The notes: generated from the sequence alone by a model not told the origin. A DNA stretch of 64,000 nucleotides from Hansfordia pulvinata (GCA_006538405.1 BJKQ01000002.1:1178001-1242000); one strand, 5' to 3'; shown: positions 35,882 to 49,429, numbered from the stretch's first letter. Translations and numbers: made by a program.

Positions 35882-37111
35882 TCAAAATAGGCGTCGCGCC
35901 CATGTTGAAGCAAGTAATGCAAGGAAAGGCAGCCAGGTCGGAGGGCCTATAGCCCAGGCGGAAGACGGCTGGGTTTCAGCCGCAGGGAGGGTGGTGTTGA
36001 CGAAATCCTTGCCACAGACTTTGTTGAATTGGGCAGCGGCGGAGTCGAAAGTAGTGGCGATGGGACTGTCGCGGTCGGCGGTGGCGGCCTGGTAGAGACC
36101 CATGGTTCTGCTGTTGCAGCTGTCGCACGAAGGGTGGGTTCCAGACGGTAGGGAGAGGTTGAGCGGCAGGTAGTACGGGTAGACGTCGTCGCTAGCCGTT
36201 AGGTTGGTGACAGCTCGAGCAAAGCAGTAAGCGGAGCTCTTGTGGTCTGTGAGACACGAGGCCTGGTACATGATCTTGTACGCCTTCATGCCGGTATGCG
36301 CCTGGGTGACGACGGAATTTTGCGCCTCGAAGTCTGCGCCGCAGTTGTCGTCGCTGATCAGCTCGTCGGCCAGCGAGTCCAGGTAAGTTGTGCACGAATC
36401 CACATCGGCTTTGCAGGTGGCATCGAGGACCTGGGTGATGGCGACTTGCGAACCTTCAGCCTCGACGAAAGAATTGGAGCTCTGCATCAAGACCGAAAAG
36501 GGGTAGCAGCTCTTGAACGTCTCGTCGGCGGTGAATTTGTCAATGAAGGCGAGACAAGAGCCGTCGGAGCCGTCCGAGAAGTTGGCCGAGAGGGCGCCAT
36601 CAAAAGGGCTGGGCAGAGGGCTCTGCGAGTCGGCGCGGGAGGCGAGGGGCGAGCGGGAGGCCTTCAAAGGGGCGGTGGCACGGATGGTGAGGTGGTCGAT
36701 GTCTTCGCGTTGTGGCGGGTGGCTGTTTGTGCGGAGGAGCCTTTGGCCTGGCGCGGCCGACATGATCAGCCGCTGGCCGTCTTCGTCGACGGGAAACCGG
36801 GAGTCGGCCGGCAGGGTTTCAGACAGCGGCAACAGCGGCGACGGCGACGGCGGCGGTGGGCGGAGGAGAGTTGAAGTACTCGTACTCGTCGTGGCCGGCC
36901 CGGCGCTGTCTGGAGTTGCAGCAGCGTGGGTTAAGGGGACCGCGGCGGGCAGGCAGGAAATGACGGAGAAAATCATTGCCAGATGGACGATGGGCGGGCG
37001 GCGGCCTGAAACCGCACGCGCAGGACAGCCGCTACTGCCAGGCACGACGGGGCCAAGGCTGCGGCTACCGGGGGGTTTTGGCGGCGAGGAACACATGGCT
37101 CGGCGCGTCAT
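35882..37111 (-). CDS. Secreted, probably GPI-anchored Cys-rich protein (DUF7729-like)
   Basis: Single-exon gene of 409 aa. An N-terminal hydrophobic segment near residues 43-64 (VHLAMIFSVISCLPAAVPLTHAAA) looks like a signal peptide. If so, the ATG inside it (residue 46) or the first ATG may be used, the first giving an unusually long positively charged lead. A Ser/Pro/Thr-rich linker follows, then a Cys-rich domain with CLAFIDKF, FKSCYPFS, ATCKADVDSCTTYL, DDNCGADF, ASCLTDH, AYCFARA, PSCDSCNSRTM and KVCGKDFVNTTLP. This pattern resembles the fungal DUF7729 family. The extreme C-terminus is hydrophobic (WLPFLALLAS), consistent with a GPI signal or a short anchor. Likely a cell-wall or plasma-membrane surface protein. 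Its biochemical role is unknown. The family assignment is from memory of the pattern, not a search. Confidence 0.82.
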   Translation of the reverse strand: MTRRAMCSSPPKPPGSRSLGPVVPGSSGCPARAVSGRRPPIVHLAMIFSVISCLPAAVPLTHAAATPDSAGPATTSTSTSTLLRPPPPSPSPLLPLSETLPADSRFPVDEDGQRLIMSAAPGQRLLRTNSHPPQREDIDHLTIRATAPLKASRSPLASRADSQSPLPSPFDGALSANFSDGSDGSCLAFIDKFTADETFKSCYPFSVLMQSSNSFVEAEGSQVAITQVLDATCKADVDSCTTYLDSLADELISDDNCGADFEAQNSVVTQAHTGMKAYKIMYQASCLTDHKSSAYCFARAVTNLTASDDVYPYYLPLNLSLPSGTHPSCDSCNSRTMGLYQAATADRDSPIATTFDSAAAQFNKVCGKDFVNTTLPAAETQPSSAWAIGPPTWLPFLALLASTWARRLF

Positions 37112-40100
37112 ATTCCTGCAGTGGAGACGTGATCGGCGAGACGGTTGAGGGTCGCTGCTGCATCAGGAAGGCACCGCTTGCTTCTTCGTCTGATTCCGAG
37201 CCGCCGGGCCACGATGGTGTTGACCAACCAGTCCGAAGTCAGGAGTATACAGGTGGTCAAGATACGAGGACTCGCGCTCGTGCTCGCGCTCTGCTGCGAC
37301 CAATTGAATGGGCGGAGACCGTGTGTGGCGCGGTTGGTTGTTGCTGGGGTTGCTGCTGGTCTGATATGGGTATTCTTGTTGTTGCGCACTCGAGGCACGG
37401 GCTTTGGGTGATGGTGTTGGCTGGCGATGTGAAGAGAGAAAACTCAGAGTCGGGACGGTATCTTCTGTTGCTTGGGAGGGGCCGATCCCGAGAGCAACAG
37501 ATAACGAGCGACAATAGGAGAGACGTATCAAGACGCGATGTACCTAAGGTAGGTAGGTTCGGTTCTTCCTCTCGGATGCAGCCGTTCTTTCCAGAGCATG
37601 GCGTGGCGCGGCGTCGTGAGGAGACGGCAGTCGCGAGGGGAACCACAGCCCGAGGCCCAAAGAACAGCAAAGGGCAGGAACGAACGGCACGCACACGGCA
37701 GCCGCCTTCTTACCTAACCTGCTTCTTCTTCACGGGCTGCATTACCTTGGATGTAAGAAGGTACGACTGGAGTAGATGGCATCCGACCGGGCCGCAGAGC
37801 ACAGAGCGTCCGGGCGTCTGGGGAGGCAGCGCTTTCTTATCCTCCTCTTCCAGCTCCAGGCCAGGGAGTAGGGCCGGGTATTCTTCTCTCAGGTAAGGTT
37901 CCATCCCGACCCCCTCACTGTCACTTTACTATCAATGTTCACTTCTCCTCAGACCGCATCCCGCTACGGAGCGCAGGTGTGATTTCATCCCCAGACTGTC
38001 CCTCTTTCAACCTAGTCGGCCTCGGCGACAACACGAGAATGGCCTTTGTAACGCACAACTGCGTCTCTCCTTCCCTGCGTGCCTGCCTAAGAGTATACCT
38101 GTACTCGTACTCCGTCGAGGTGTGCGTGTGTGCCTTGGTCCGTCTCTTGGCGCAACGCCACCGACCCGCACGCATGCGGCTTTGGTCGACGGGGCCATGG
38201 GGAGGGAGCCGCTGTGGGCATGGGCATACGGGCATGGGCAAACTCTGATTCGGTATCGGGCGCGCACCCAGCCAGCCCCTGGTGCCCCTGTCTCCTGTCC
38301 CCAGTCTGCCTGTCTGGCTCGACAAGGGCGGGCATTGGACAATTCGAATCCTCTCCAAGAAGCAAGAAGCGGCCAAATCCAACAGTCTGCCGCCGCCCTG
38401 TCTCCCCTCCATCCATCATCCTGGCCCCCCAAGTCCTGCCCCGGCCGTGCCTGGGCTACGAGTACGACGACGGGAGATGTCCGTCGAGAGACTCGTGGCC
38501 CTGGACCAGTCCGGAAAGGCTCGCGAGCGAGCCACGGCGGCACATGTGTGTGCCGAACAGGCTGCAAACCCGCCTCCCCCTCTCTCCCCTGAAAGCCAGG
38601 CCTAGAACCAGTGGATCGCACGCATCTCACCACCATCGGAGGGCAGCGGGGCGGCCGGCATCTGCCAGTGCCGACGCACACGACTACGCGTACAGATCAC
38701 TCGTAATTTAGGTAAAGTGATGAGCTTGGTGAGGGCTACCGGTCAGCAGCAACCGAGCCATGCCTCAATGAGCCGGGCCGTGCGGACATCGCCCGGCTAC
38801 GCTATTGATTTTGTGCCTGCAGCAGCGTTCTGTCCCTGGCCATCGTGGCGCTCTGGGGGGCGGGGGGCAGGGGTTGAATGCGAGTCCTCGTGCTTTTTGT
38901 CATTACGATTCCATGGGGCTTCATTTCTTGCCAGTGCCGCCTCCTCACGTCATTATCAAAGAGGCTCGTATCGACTACCGTCATAGTCTCATTACGAGTA
39001 TCATCATCATCATCAGCAGCAGCAGCAGCAGCAGTCCTCGTATCGTCTTCACTTGCGCGTGCTCTGGACCTGATTGCGAGTACTTGGGCACCTTAGGTGA
39101 CAGCGTCCGTGCGTGGACCAATACAATACCGCTGTCGGCTGTTCAATCCCGATCTCCGTCACATTCTCACTTGAATACGTACATTCGCCTTTCGTGCACT
39201 TGCCTGGCCGATGAGGCGCGGGATGAGTGGCACGCCGCCGCCGTTGTTGCAGTCGTCGTCGTCGTCGTCGTCTTCGTGGCAGTTCCTAAAGCCTCGACAG
39301 TCCAAAGCCCAACATTGTTCATGTCAAGGACATACGGGTCCCGGCAGACGACAGCAACAAAGAGTCCAACGGCCGGTCATCAGTCGCTCTCTACCGTACT
39401 CTACGAGCAGCTCGTACGGTTGACGGTCCGAGAGCAACGCGTCGCTCGCGCACAGCCGCTGCTGATGGAGATCCGGCTCGCAGATCATTGCTTGATTCCT
39501 GCTAACCTCCCCGTCTTTGATCCCGACTCACAGACCGTTCGAGGCCCTTCGGTCCTCCAGATGCACCCGTCCCGGTGTGTCCGCAACAAAGACGAAAGAA
39601 AACATCGCGATCCGTAAACCCGTATCCGACCAGCGCGGCTCTGTAGCGCGGCGTGATGCCAGGGGGTGGCAATGTCGAGGGGCTCGACTCTCGGAGGGGG
39701 TTTCCATACCCATTCGTGCCGGCTCTACGTCGCGACTCGCACACCCATCTAGGGCTAGCTGAGGAGCCCCCATAACTAGGAGCGCCGTGCCCTTGTGATT
39801 TGACGCCCAAGAAACACACGATCATCTCCTTCAAATGCTGAACAGGAAGAATCATTGTGAAATATAGTATTAGACGTGTATTATCTGATGGAGGCGGCGC
39901 CTCGCTGCCGTGGATAGGTCCCGACGTGAGCCTAGTTTTTGGTTATGGACAGCTCCCAGTATACTCCAGAGTGATGTCGTCGCAATGCCCAAAACGCCTT
40001 TGCGATGAACATTCATGTATGTACGCTTTATAGTGATGCATGCCCACTCTATCGACTCGCCCCATGGCGCTGCGCTGTTGCTGCTCAGCGTGAAACAAAA

Positions 40101-40326
40101 ACTCCGATGAGCCCGGGAGTCGACCCGGCGGGATATCGACAAAATGCAGGTTGAAAAAAAAAAAACGCTCCTCCTCTCTCTATTGCCACGCCCAATGTTG
40201 CTGCAAAATGGCTTGCTCCCGTTTATCCTGAAATCCAGCAAATGCATCTCCTGTGCATAATTCTCCACCGGCGAGAAGGGGGGCCTTGATTAATAATTAT
40301 TCGGATTTTCAACCCCGACGCATCCT
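37112..40326. other. 3.2-kb intergenic region upstream of the DUF7729-like gene and downstream of the ABC transporter
   Basis: No gene supported. Two long + strand frames (36976-37896 and 38805-39617) run through promoter DNA and simple repeats and have no domains. The stretch contains ATC/AGC and GTC trinucleotide tracts, and TACTCGTACTCC-type words near 38,100. Confidence 0.55.
39000..39034. repeat. (ATC)5-(AGC)6 trinucleotide microsatellites
   Basis: Five ATC units are followed directly by more than six AGC units. Another GTC run lies near 39,250-39,272. Confidence 0.9.
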
Positions 40327-43300
40327 TCATGCGTGCTTCTCCAAGCTCTGCAGGTTGACAAGCTCGGCGTAGCGGCCGTTGCGTCGCATGAGGTCCGCGT
40401 GTGTGCCTTCTTCGACGATACGGCCCTGGTCGAAGACGTAGATGACGTCGGCGCGCTGAATGGTGCTGAGGCGATGAGCGACAGCAATCGTGGTGCGGCC
40501 CCGGGCAGCCTTGTCGAGGGCAGCCTGCACCACGTGCTCCGACTCGGAGTCGAGAGCCGAAGTGGCTTCGTCTAGCAGTAACACGCGGGGATCCCGGATA
40601 AGAGCGCGCGCAATGGCGATGCGTTGTTTCTGTCCACCAGACAGCAAGGCTCCCTTGGACCCCACGACCGTGTCGAACCCTTCAGGCAGCGACATGATAA
40701 AGTCGTAAATGTTGGACTCCCGGCACGCATATTCGATAGCCTCTTGCGACACGTCCTCGCGCGACGTTCCCAGCAAGATATTCTCCTTGATAGTTCCCTG
40801 GTACAGCGTGGGCTCCTGCGACACGAGCGCGATGTGCGAGCGATACTGGTTGACGTTGAGGTTGCTGACTTCCTTGCCATCAATGAAGACGCCTCCGGCC
40901 AACGGGTCGTAGAAGCGCTCAAGAAGAGCGATTGTCGTGCTTTTTCCGCAACCCGACGCTCCGACCAGCGCCACGTACTGTCCGGGGCGGACGGACAAAT
41001 TGAGACCACGCAGGACGGGCTGCTCGGGCCGGGTGGGGTACCTGAAATGGACGTCCCGGAACTCAATGCTTCCCTCTACTTGCTCAATCTTCTCTCCCTC
41101 CTCGGCCCATGTGTCCACGACGGGTTGCCGATCGAAGAGGGTTTTGAGTTCGCTGGCGGAGTGATGAGCCTTGCCCATGTCGGGGGCGAATGAGAAGACG
41201 GCGCCGGCTGATTGAGCACCGTAGACAATCGCCATGAAGCAGACGAAGAACTGGAACTCGTCATACTCGTGCAGCGCGATCCGAGTGCCGCCAAACCAGA
41301 AACCGAGTGCGAAGGCCAAGAAGAGGAACGACTGAGATGCCGCATAGAGGAGCGAAGATTTGGCAATCGAGATGAGACTCGACCGTTGCTGAGTTGCCAG
41401 AGCCTGCTGGTATTGGTTGAGGACGTCCTTCTCCCGGGTAAGCGACGCGACGGTCCTGATGGCCGAGATTGCTTCGGAGGCAAACGAGGCGCTCTGCTCG
41501 TACGCCCTCTTGGAGCGACGCTGGAAATGAGCCAGCATGTAGAATCTCAGGAAACCACAGAGAACCAGGACTGGAATGGTGGCCATGCAGACCAACGCCA
41601 ACTTCCAACCAATGGCGAGGGACAGAGCAATGGCTGCAACCAGTGTGCTGGTGACAGACAGCAAAGTCCCCAGGGTGACACCGCTCAGTCCAGCTACATG
41701 CGTCGTCTCGGTGGACAGGAATGTAGTCAACACGCCGGCAGTGTTCTCGTCCTTGTCGAAGAACGCCACGTCCTGGCGAAGCATTGTTCGGAAAGCACGA
41801 TCTCTGACGCGATGGATGAGGCGCTCCGAGCATCTGGCGAAAGCAATTCCCTGAAGAATCTGGGCAAAGAAGATGACGAACGCCAACATCACGTACATGG
41901 CGCTCCAGAAGTCGCTCTCCTTCTTGATTGCAGCGTTGGTGGCAGGGCTCAGTGGCACACCAAGGACCTAAAGCCGAGTTAGCAAGTCACATCAGATAGA
42001 GTCGGATCGCAGGAAAACCCACCAGGATCTGCTTGGCAAAGAAAACGGCCTGAACGGGGTTGCCAAGACCGCAGATGACTGCCCAGAACAAAGCAAAGAC
42101 CATGAGTGGCCACTCCTCCTTGTTGAAAGAGGCAATGAGCTTGACCAGCGTCCAAAGTGAGTACTTCTTCTCCTCTTCGGCGATTGACCGGCCCTGGAGA
42201 GCCCTGCTGGATGCGGAGGCTTGAGAGGTGGAGCGGCCAAGTTTTGCTTGAATATCATCGTCGGGGTCCTGGGCAGGTCCGGCGGTGGCCACCTTCTGGA
42301 GAACGTTTGACGAGACTTTGCGGAGTAGTCCGAGGGATGTCTGGTTCCGGAGCTGTTTCGAGGAGGATTTGCGCAATAATTGTTCTTCGGAAACCTTCCT
42401 GTTCAGCTCCTCCTCTGTGGCATCTAGCTTGGCCTGCTCTTCAGTCGACAGCTCCTGGACGGCCGCAATGTTCTGTGCCGTCACCAGCTTGAAGTAGGCG
42501 CCCTCCTTTTCAAGCAGCTCGTCGTGCGTCCCCTGTTCAATGATGGTGCCCTCGGACATGACCACAATGTTCTGAGCATCCCTGATCGTAGAGAGACGGT
42601 GCGCAATGGTGATTGTAGTGCGGCCAACAGCAGCCTTCTCGAGCGCAGCCTGGACGATGCCTTCGGACTTGGTGTCCAGAGCACTGGTAGCTTCGTCGAG
42701 CAGTAGAACTGTAGGGTGGCAGGTTAGCACGTGCCCACTATGGTGATCTGGGTGGATCGAGAGACTCACTCTTGGGGTCTGAGACAACAGCCCTAGCAAT
42801 GGCAATGCGTTGTTTCTGACCTCCGGATAGGAGAAAGCCACGCTCGCCGACGTTAGTGTCATAGCCTTCGGGAAGCGCAGATACGAAGTCGTGGGCATTG
42901 GCCTTCTTAGCTGCCTCGATGACAAGCTCTCTCTGCTTCTCTTCGCTTTCGTCGGCGTGTCTGGTGCCCATCAACCCGTATCGAATGTTATGGAAAATGG
43001 TGGTGCCAAACAAGGTCGGTTCCTGACTGACAAGGGAGATCTGTTGCCGGAGCCATCTCAGGTTCAGTTTGCTGACATCGTGCCCATCCAAGTAGACTGC
43101 GCCGCCAACTGGGTCGTAAAACCTTTCGACAAGTCCAACAATCGTGCTTTTACCAGAACCGGAGGCGCCAACCAGAGCGGTCGTCTTGCCGGCGGGAATG
43201 TCAAGAGTAACATCCTTCATGACGGTCACCTCAGGGCGAGAAGGGTAGATGTGCTTGATATTCTCCAGGCGGATGGTTCCTTCAACATGGTCCAGCTTTT

Positions 43301-44594
43301 CGCCGTCTTCGGCACTCGGGTCCAGCGGGGATTGGCGGTCGATCGTGTTGAAAATCTTGGCGGCGGCAGCAATAGCCGTGGCGAAGGCCTGCATGTTGGG
43401 AGCGACGTTGCCCAGGTTGAACGCACCAATCATGACGGCCATCATGATGGTCAGAACGCTGGAGAGAGGGATGACACCATCGACAAGATACTTGCTGCCC
43501 TGCCAAAACGACAGGCCGTAGTTGAGATAGAGAACGAGCATCATGCCGGCAACCATGCAGCCAATAGCAGTCTTGACCCGAAAGCCCCAGCGCTCGGCCT
43601 GGGCCAGGTGGACATCGTACTTCCTGGCGAGGCGGTCCTGCGTGCCAAAGGCGACGGCATTGCGAATGGAGCTGATGACCTCCTCGGCAACGGATCCGCC
43701 CGCCGCGTAGGACTGGATGGACAGGCGGTTGTATTTGACAATGAAGCGTGAGGCGATGCCGGTGTTGAGGACGAGGGCAACGACAGTCGACAGCAGGATG
43801 AGGGTCAGCTTCCAGTAGAAAATGAAGCCGATGACAAACGCAGACAGGAAGGTGGCCACGGCGCTGATGATGAGGCCGACCTTCTCGGAAATGCCGTCCT
43901 GGATGAGGTTTGTGTCGGCGGTGATGCGCGTCGTGACCTCACCCGAGCCGAGCTTATCGAAGAAGCCAATGTTCTGGTTCATGCAGCTCTCCAGGTAGTG
44001 CTCTCGGATCTTGGCGCTGATGTGCTCGCCGGTGTAGATGAAGCCGACGGTGGCAATGTAGATGGTGACGAACTCGCCAATCGCCAGGTAGACGAAGTAG
44101 AGGACCAGGTGGGACATGAGATCAACAAACTCGGAGTACTCGGTCCTGCCCATGAAGTAGTCCTGGAAAGAGCCCTGGAGGGTTCCGAAGATGACGGTCA
44201 TGAGAGGCAGGGCGGCGCCACCGGCAATGGCGCCGAGGGTGCTGACGGCCATGATCCAGAGGTCATTGCGCGACGAGTAGCGGTAGAGGGCGGCGATGCC
44301 GGCCTTGACCTCGGGGGTGAAGACCTGGCGCTTGAGGATCTCGGCTTCGTGGGCGGGTAGGTGCTTGTAGGGGTCGTTGTCGGCTTCGTTGGGCAGGCGG
44401 ACCACCTTGGAGTCGGCCTTTTCCAGGGCGTCGGCGTCAGCGTCAGCGTCAGCGTCGGCGCCGGCCGGGGCCTTGCGCTTGGCCTCGGGGTCGTCGACAA
44501 TGGGGTCGCCATGGCTGGAGGCGGGGGTGGACGAGCTGTCGTCCACCGGCCGCGAGGGCTTCTCGGGGTCGGAAGCGGCGTTGTCGGCGGCCAT
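40327..44594 (-). CDS. MDR-type full-size ABC transporter (ABCB family)
   Basis: ATP-driven exporter of lipophilic drugs or peptides at the plasma membrane, related to P-glycoprotein and fungal Pmd1/AtrD-type pumps. Three exons (44594-42770, 42708-42023, 41967-40327) give 1383 aa arranged TMD1-NBD1-TMD2-NBD2. NBD1 has Walker [10 protein letters not shown] near residue 476, Q-loop SQEPTLF, signature LLSGGQKQR and Walker [12 protein letters not shown] (split by intron 1), then H-loop AHRLST. NBD2 has [36 protein letters not shown] and AHRLST. Both ATP sites look complete. The charged linker after NBD1 is rich in Ser/Lys ([11 protein letters not shown]), as in regulated P-glycoproteins. The N-terminus includes a short Ala-Asp repeat from a trinucleotide-like tract. 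Intron 2 has a good GCTAAC branch site. Substrate cannot be inferred. Confidence 0.96.
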
Positions 44595-47500
44595 GGTGGC
44601 GGGCGTACTCGGACTGGACTGCGTCGTGGGCGCGGCGCAGCGCAGTGGCGAATTGGCGGGCGAGCCGGCGGCGCGGGTGAGGATGGCTGGCGAGATCAGG
44701 TCGAACCAAATCAAATCGCGGAACTCGAACCAGACAAGACCAGGCCGGGCCAGGACCGGCAGGTTCGAGGGGACGCGCCTGCTCTTTTTATGAAGGAGTC
44801 CGCTCCGCGTTGGAGCCGCTTTGCCCTAATCGAGGGCGGAGGCCAGCCACGGCAGGTACGAGTGAGTTCTCGTACTGATCTTTGCAGGGACTCGTACCTG
44901 CAATGATAGCACTGGGGAACCTTCCGCCTACTCGTACACTACATAACCTTATGTAGGTATGTATCCACCTAGCGAACTGGACTGGCTGGGAGTACGGGAT
45001 ATGTACAAAGCGCTGCGCGGCTGCAGGCGAGCCGGGGCTGCAGGGTGTATAATTTTCGGGACATCCATGGATGTTTTTTCCCAGGCGGTTGCGATGGGAG
45101 TATGGATCATTACCACCCTGCCCGCACCTGCATGTTATGATGGTCGCTAATAAGGCAGCTTGTGGGCCCATACGAGTACGAGTGTCCGCAATCTGGATTA
45201 GGAAGTCTGGACTGTTTGAGGACCCGGAGACCGAGGCAACGTCCAATGGATGTCCATGGCAATGAATGGCTCTACAGAAGTACCTTACCTCGCGAGTACG
45301 TGCTTACCTACCGTACTTACCAAGACTCTCACCTTGGGTACGGCGCACGTGCTCGCAGTTTCGAGTCCTCTTTCCCGTCTCATGGTTATATTTTTCATCA
45401 TTGTTCCAGCAGGAAACGCGTTGTTCGCAAAAGTAACTAACTCGTGCCTACCCCTGACACTACTTGTACCACGCCACTCGCGTGGCCAAAATTGCTCACG
45501 TTACTTTCTTTCACGGCCAATAGAGGAGGCAATGATAATGCGACTTCTATTGCGACTTGGGCTACTAGGGCGTTGCGGTTCTCAAATTATACATACCTTT
45601 ATCGTTGATTCGAGACTGTCCTGCTATGATCTGTAGGTATAATGAACCAAACGTCAGCTTGACCCCGCTGACTGCAAGACTGCAAGACCGAGTACCGGGC
45701 CGGGTCGACTAGTTGTACGAGCTGAGAGAAAATGGCAAGCCTGCCATCAGTTTCTCTGGCACCAGCAGCGCCAACAAGATGGCGATTGGCAAGCGAGTCA
45801 TGACAACAGTCTTCTGAGCCCAAGCAGCCAATGGCGGGGTTCATGCCGGTTACTCGTTCCTACCATGTACTCGTACATCATGTAGGTAACGTATGCGTTT
45901 TGTTCTACCACTCGCGCTCGAAATCCCAACTCCGTACTGCAACTCTTGAGGGGAAGGGTTCTTCTCGGGCAATAAGCTAGAGTGCCCCTCATGTCCACCC
46001 CATCTTCAGCTCGGAGTGTGCTGCCGCCTTCTCGCACCCGAGATGGAGCAGCTGACGACGCCATCAAGGCGGTCGTCTGCACCTCGCGGCTCCAGGTGGG
46101 CACCTGTACAACTTGGTAGCGGGATGTCGCACTTCCGTGTGCACAAGTGGGGTCATTTCTAGCGTGAGCGACATCTCCAGACCCGCACGGCAACATCTCG
46201 TACAGTCCCGTCCGGTGGGTGGGCTGTGAGCCCTGATAATGCAAACGAGCAGGAGGGAGGATCAAGCCCGTGCATAAAACTCGGGATGAGCCAGCGTGGC
46301 GCCCGTGGGGGGTTAGGCCGTGTTAGTCTCCGGAGTTAGGGCCGCTTGGGACACCGACATCCATCAGTGTTGCGCCCGGGACCCGCCCCCGTCGGACGTG
46401 GTCTTGTTCGCTACCCGCCCATTTTTCAAGCTCTTCAACCACACTTGCGGCCGGGGAAGCCGACGATGCCTCGACCATTGCCCGTGGGACTCGAGGCACC
46501 TGACACGATGCCCATGAATCATCACGCCAGACCGGCTTGGGCTGACACTTCCACCCGAGAGGATATACGAGATCGAGGTTCTGGGTACTCGTACGCGTAC
46601 GCCCCATATGAGGCAGACAACGTCGCAGCGCGCAGCGCGAGAGAGAGAGAGAGATAGAGAGAAATTCGCGACAGTCATCAGTCACGGATCTTGTTTCAAG
46701 CATTCAAGCTGATGAAAATGCACAGACACTGATGACGGGGCTGGCGAGCGCGTGCCGATCCGGCGACCTGGCAACGGGGGGTTCGTACATCGAGTGTGTG
46801 TACTCGTACGAGAATCGCATACCTGAACTCCGCACTCCGTACATGGACGAGAGCGACCATGACTCGATCGGCCAGAACATGACATGATCACTAGCCCCCT
46901 CTTCCCACCGGCATGCCGGCCCCTGCGCCGTGGTTCGTTACGATGAGACTCGTAGCCGTGATTCTTGTTGTTGATGCTGCTGCTCTCGGTGGCGTTGGAC
47001 GAGTGCAGGGGTGCTGATTCTAACGAGTACTCGTAATGCTCGTCCACCACCTGGAATAATTATGAAAGAAGCTTTAGGTGCAGCGGGTGGGGGGGGCTCC
47101 GCTCATGGAAGCATCGGCCAAGCCTTCATGCCAGGCGTGCCAGGCAACCCCGTTTCAACCCACATCCATACGGACGCTTGGTGCTTGTTTCAGAGGTCCC
47201 ATTGTTACCGGGCTGACCGCCTTGCGATTCTCACCGACGCTCCGTGGGGTCGTTGCCATGTCTCAAAGATAGCCCGAAGAGAGAGAGAGAGAGCGGGGGG
47301 GTGAGAGGGGAAGGGGAAGGGCAAGGGAAAAGGGAAAAGGGTCCCGCTGCTCTGGCCTAGTACGAGTGGTACAGACACCACATTCTTTGGCCAGTCTCCA
47401 GCACTCGTGCTTGCGGAGTACTCGTACTCATACTCTGTAGTCGGTGGGTGGGTAGGAATCGAGTATCCGTGGAGCATTTCGTAGCATGGCCGCGAGGCTG

Positions 47501-49429
47501 GGCTGGAGCGGGCAAGGCGTGCGTGACCTCCAGGCGACTGACGAGTACGTACTCGTAGATATCTAAGGTTCCCCCAATGCCAAGTCCGACGCCCACGTGA
47601 GAGGCTTCGCTTCTGACGGGAAGAAGATGATGGAACCCCGGGGGACCCTTTGCGTCGCTGCCCGTCGGGATGATCAGAGATGATCCCTGCCTGCCTGCCT
47701 TACATGTGCATCTACTCGTACAACTGTGCTCTGCAGCCCGCCATCGGGATTCAGTCAACCCCGAGGTCTTGAGGTCTGGATAAAGAGAGGGACTCTGAGG
47801 TAATCATACCTGAAGATTCATTGCAAGTGCAAGTGAGTGGTAGGTACATGTATCTTACCTGGTACCTACATGTCCTTTACCCACGCCTACACGTATCATG
47901 TAAGTTCTTACGAGCGTTGCAGCTTCCGCATCAGCGCGACTAGAGCATGTCGTGTCGAAATAGGTACCGAATCCCGTAGGTACCTACGCGTGCTTGTAAA
48001 AAGTATCTGCTTCCAGAATCCGTGGAAGAGAGTGCCCACCCACCCCATCCACAAGCCGAAAGCCGGTGATACCATTCGGGCATCGGGCAACCTGAGCTCC
48101 GACGACGCGGCTTTGAGGGCAGCCACCAGACAATCGCCGGGCAGTACTCGGACGAGCGAGTCCCTACGGAGTACCCAACGGAGTAGGCCATCTCGTGAGC
48201 CGCCCACACCGCCAGCTGCACCACCCACGGCCAAGTTGTCCACCATGAGAAGAGGAAGGAAAAGAATACAAATTCGAACCCTCACACCTTCGAGACCTCC
48301 AATCCCGCTCGCCATCCCCTTTCCGAGTCCGAGCCCGCCACCCGCACCACATGCGGCACTCGTACACCTAACCCACCTGGGATCGACGGGTGCGTGGGCT
48401 TCAAGACCGATTCTTCCCAGATGGATCGAGGTCCAGCTCGTGCACTTCGTATCTTGTGAAAGGCCGTGATGTTGCCGCTTGCCGCGGCGCGGAGGGGGAA
48501 GGGGGAGGCTGTTCTTCCGCTTCGGGCTGCTTCTCCGGAGTGATACGGCTGACCCGGCGGGCAGTCAGGCTTCCCACGAGCAATACTCGCACTCGCACTC
48601 GTCCATAGACACGACGAGTCTGACCGGATGCGCGCCATCGTCGTCGTCCCGCACGGACGCCTGCCCGCCCGCCTGCCTGCCTGTTCCCGGCCCCAACCGA
48701 CAGGCGACGTGCATATTCGTACGAGTACTCACACTCATCGTACATCCCCGTTCACTTACGGAGTCAAGTCGTTATCGGCGAACGGGGATGGCCGGGGCGC
48801 GCTGCAGCAGCAGAACGACTGTGTCTAGTATTAAGGACGGGTTACGATGCGCGCCTCGAGGAAAGGGCCGGTTGCGTGCTAGTGGTTGTATTACCGTGTC
48901 TTCCCGCCTTTCGAGTCACATGCAGAGGCGATGCCAAGGAAAGGGGGAGGAGGAGAGAGAGAGGAAGAAAAAGGTCAGAAGTATCGGCTATTAATCGTGA
49001 AAGGTTTCATTGTTCAGTCTTTCTTCTGCTCTCTTTAGGAACCGTCTTCTGCATCGACATCTACGCGTGTTTCTGCTAATGTACATACCTCTTTATAGGG
49101 ACGCAGGCATGCAGAACCCTTATCACAGGCCAGCGAAAGAAGAAAAAAAGAAAGAAAAAAACATGGGAATCAGCGTACCGGTGGTGGAATAATGAAAGAG
49201 AGGGATTCACGCCGGCAAGCGGTCCAATATACTAGTCGACATTGCAACGTGCCGTGGCTGGGCTCCCGGCGTCTGAGGCTGCCCATGCCCGCATAGGCAG
49301 ACACAAGCGGAGGGCTATTGCTGGGTTGTCTTCGTCTTTGAATTTGTCTTCGTCTTTGCAATTGTCTTCTTCTTCCGTTGCTAGACCAACCCAAACACCC
49401 GCCCGACCCAGAGCTGGCAAGGTCCGTCC
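44595..49429. other. 4.8-kb gene-poor interval upstream of the ABC transporter
   Basis: No gene supported. It includes the ABC transporter promoter and many GTACGAGTAC-type words (for example about 45173, 46586, 46801, 47023, 47418, 47540, 48720), plus AG dinucleotide tracts near 46,640 and 47,280. Open frames are short and lack protein character. Confidence 0.5.

Noticed and set aside
36242..37148. Two antisense frames of about 210 codons over the DUF7729-like gene
   Set aside because: Shadow frames with Arg/Gly-rich composition; the minus strand has the signal peptide and the Cys pattern.
36976..37896. A 306-codon open frame on the + strand
   Set aside because: It overlaps the start of the DUF7729-like gene in antisense and runs into its promoter. 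No domain, and composition is typical of random GC-rich DNA.
38805..39617. A 270-codon open frame on the + strand
   Set aside because: It is made largely of translated ATC/AGC and GTC microsatellites with no conserved blocks or splice sites.
29592..44594. A secondary-metabolite cluster (SDR plus ABC transporter)
   Set aside because: There is no PKS, NRPS, terpene cyclase, P450 or pathway regulator; the genes between them are GPI13 and a surface protein.
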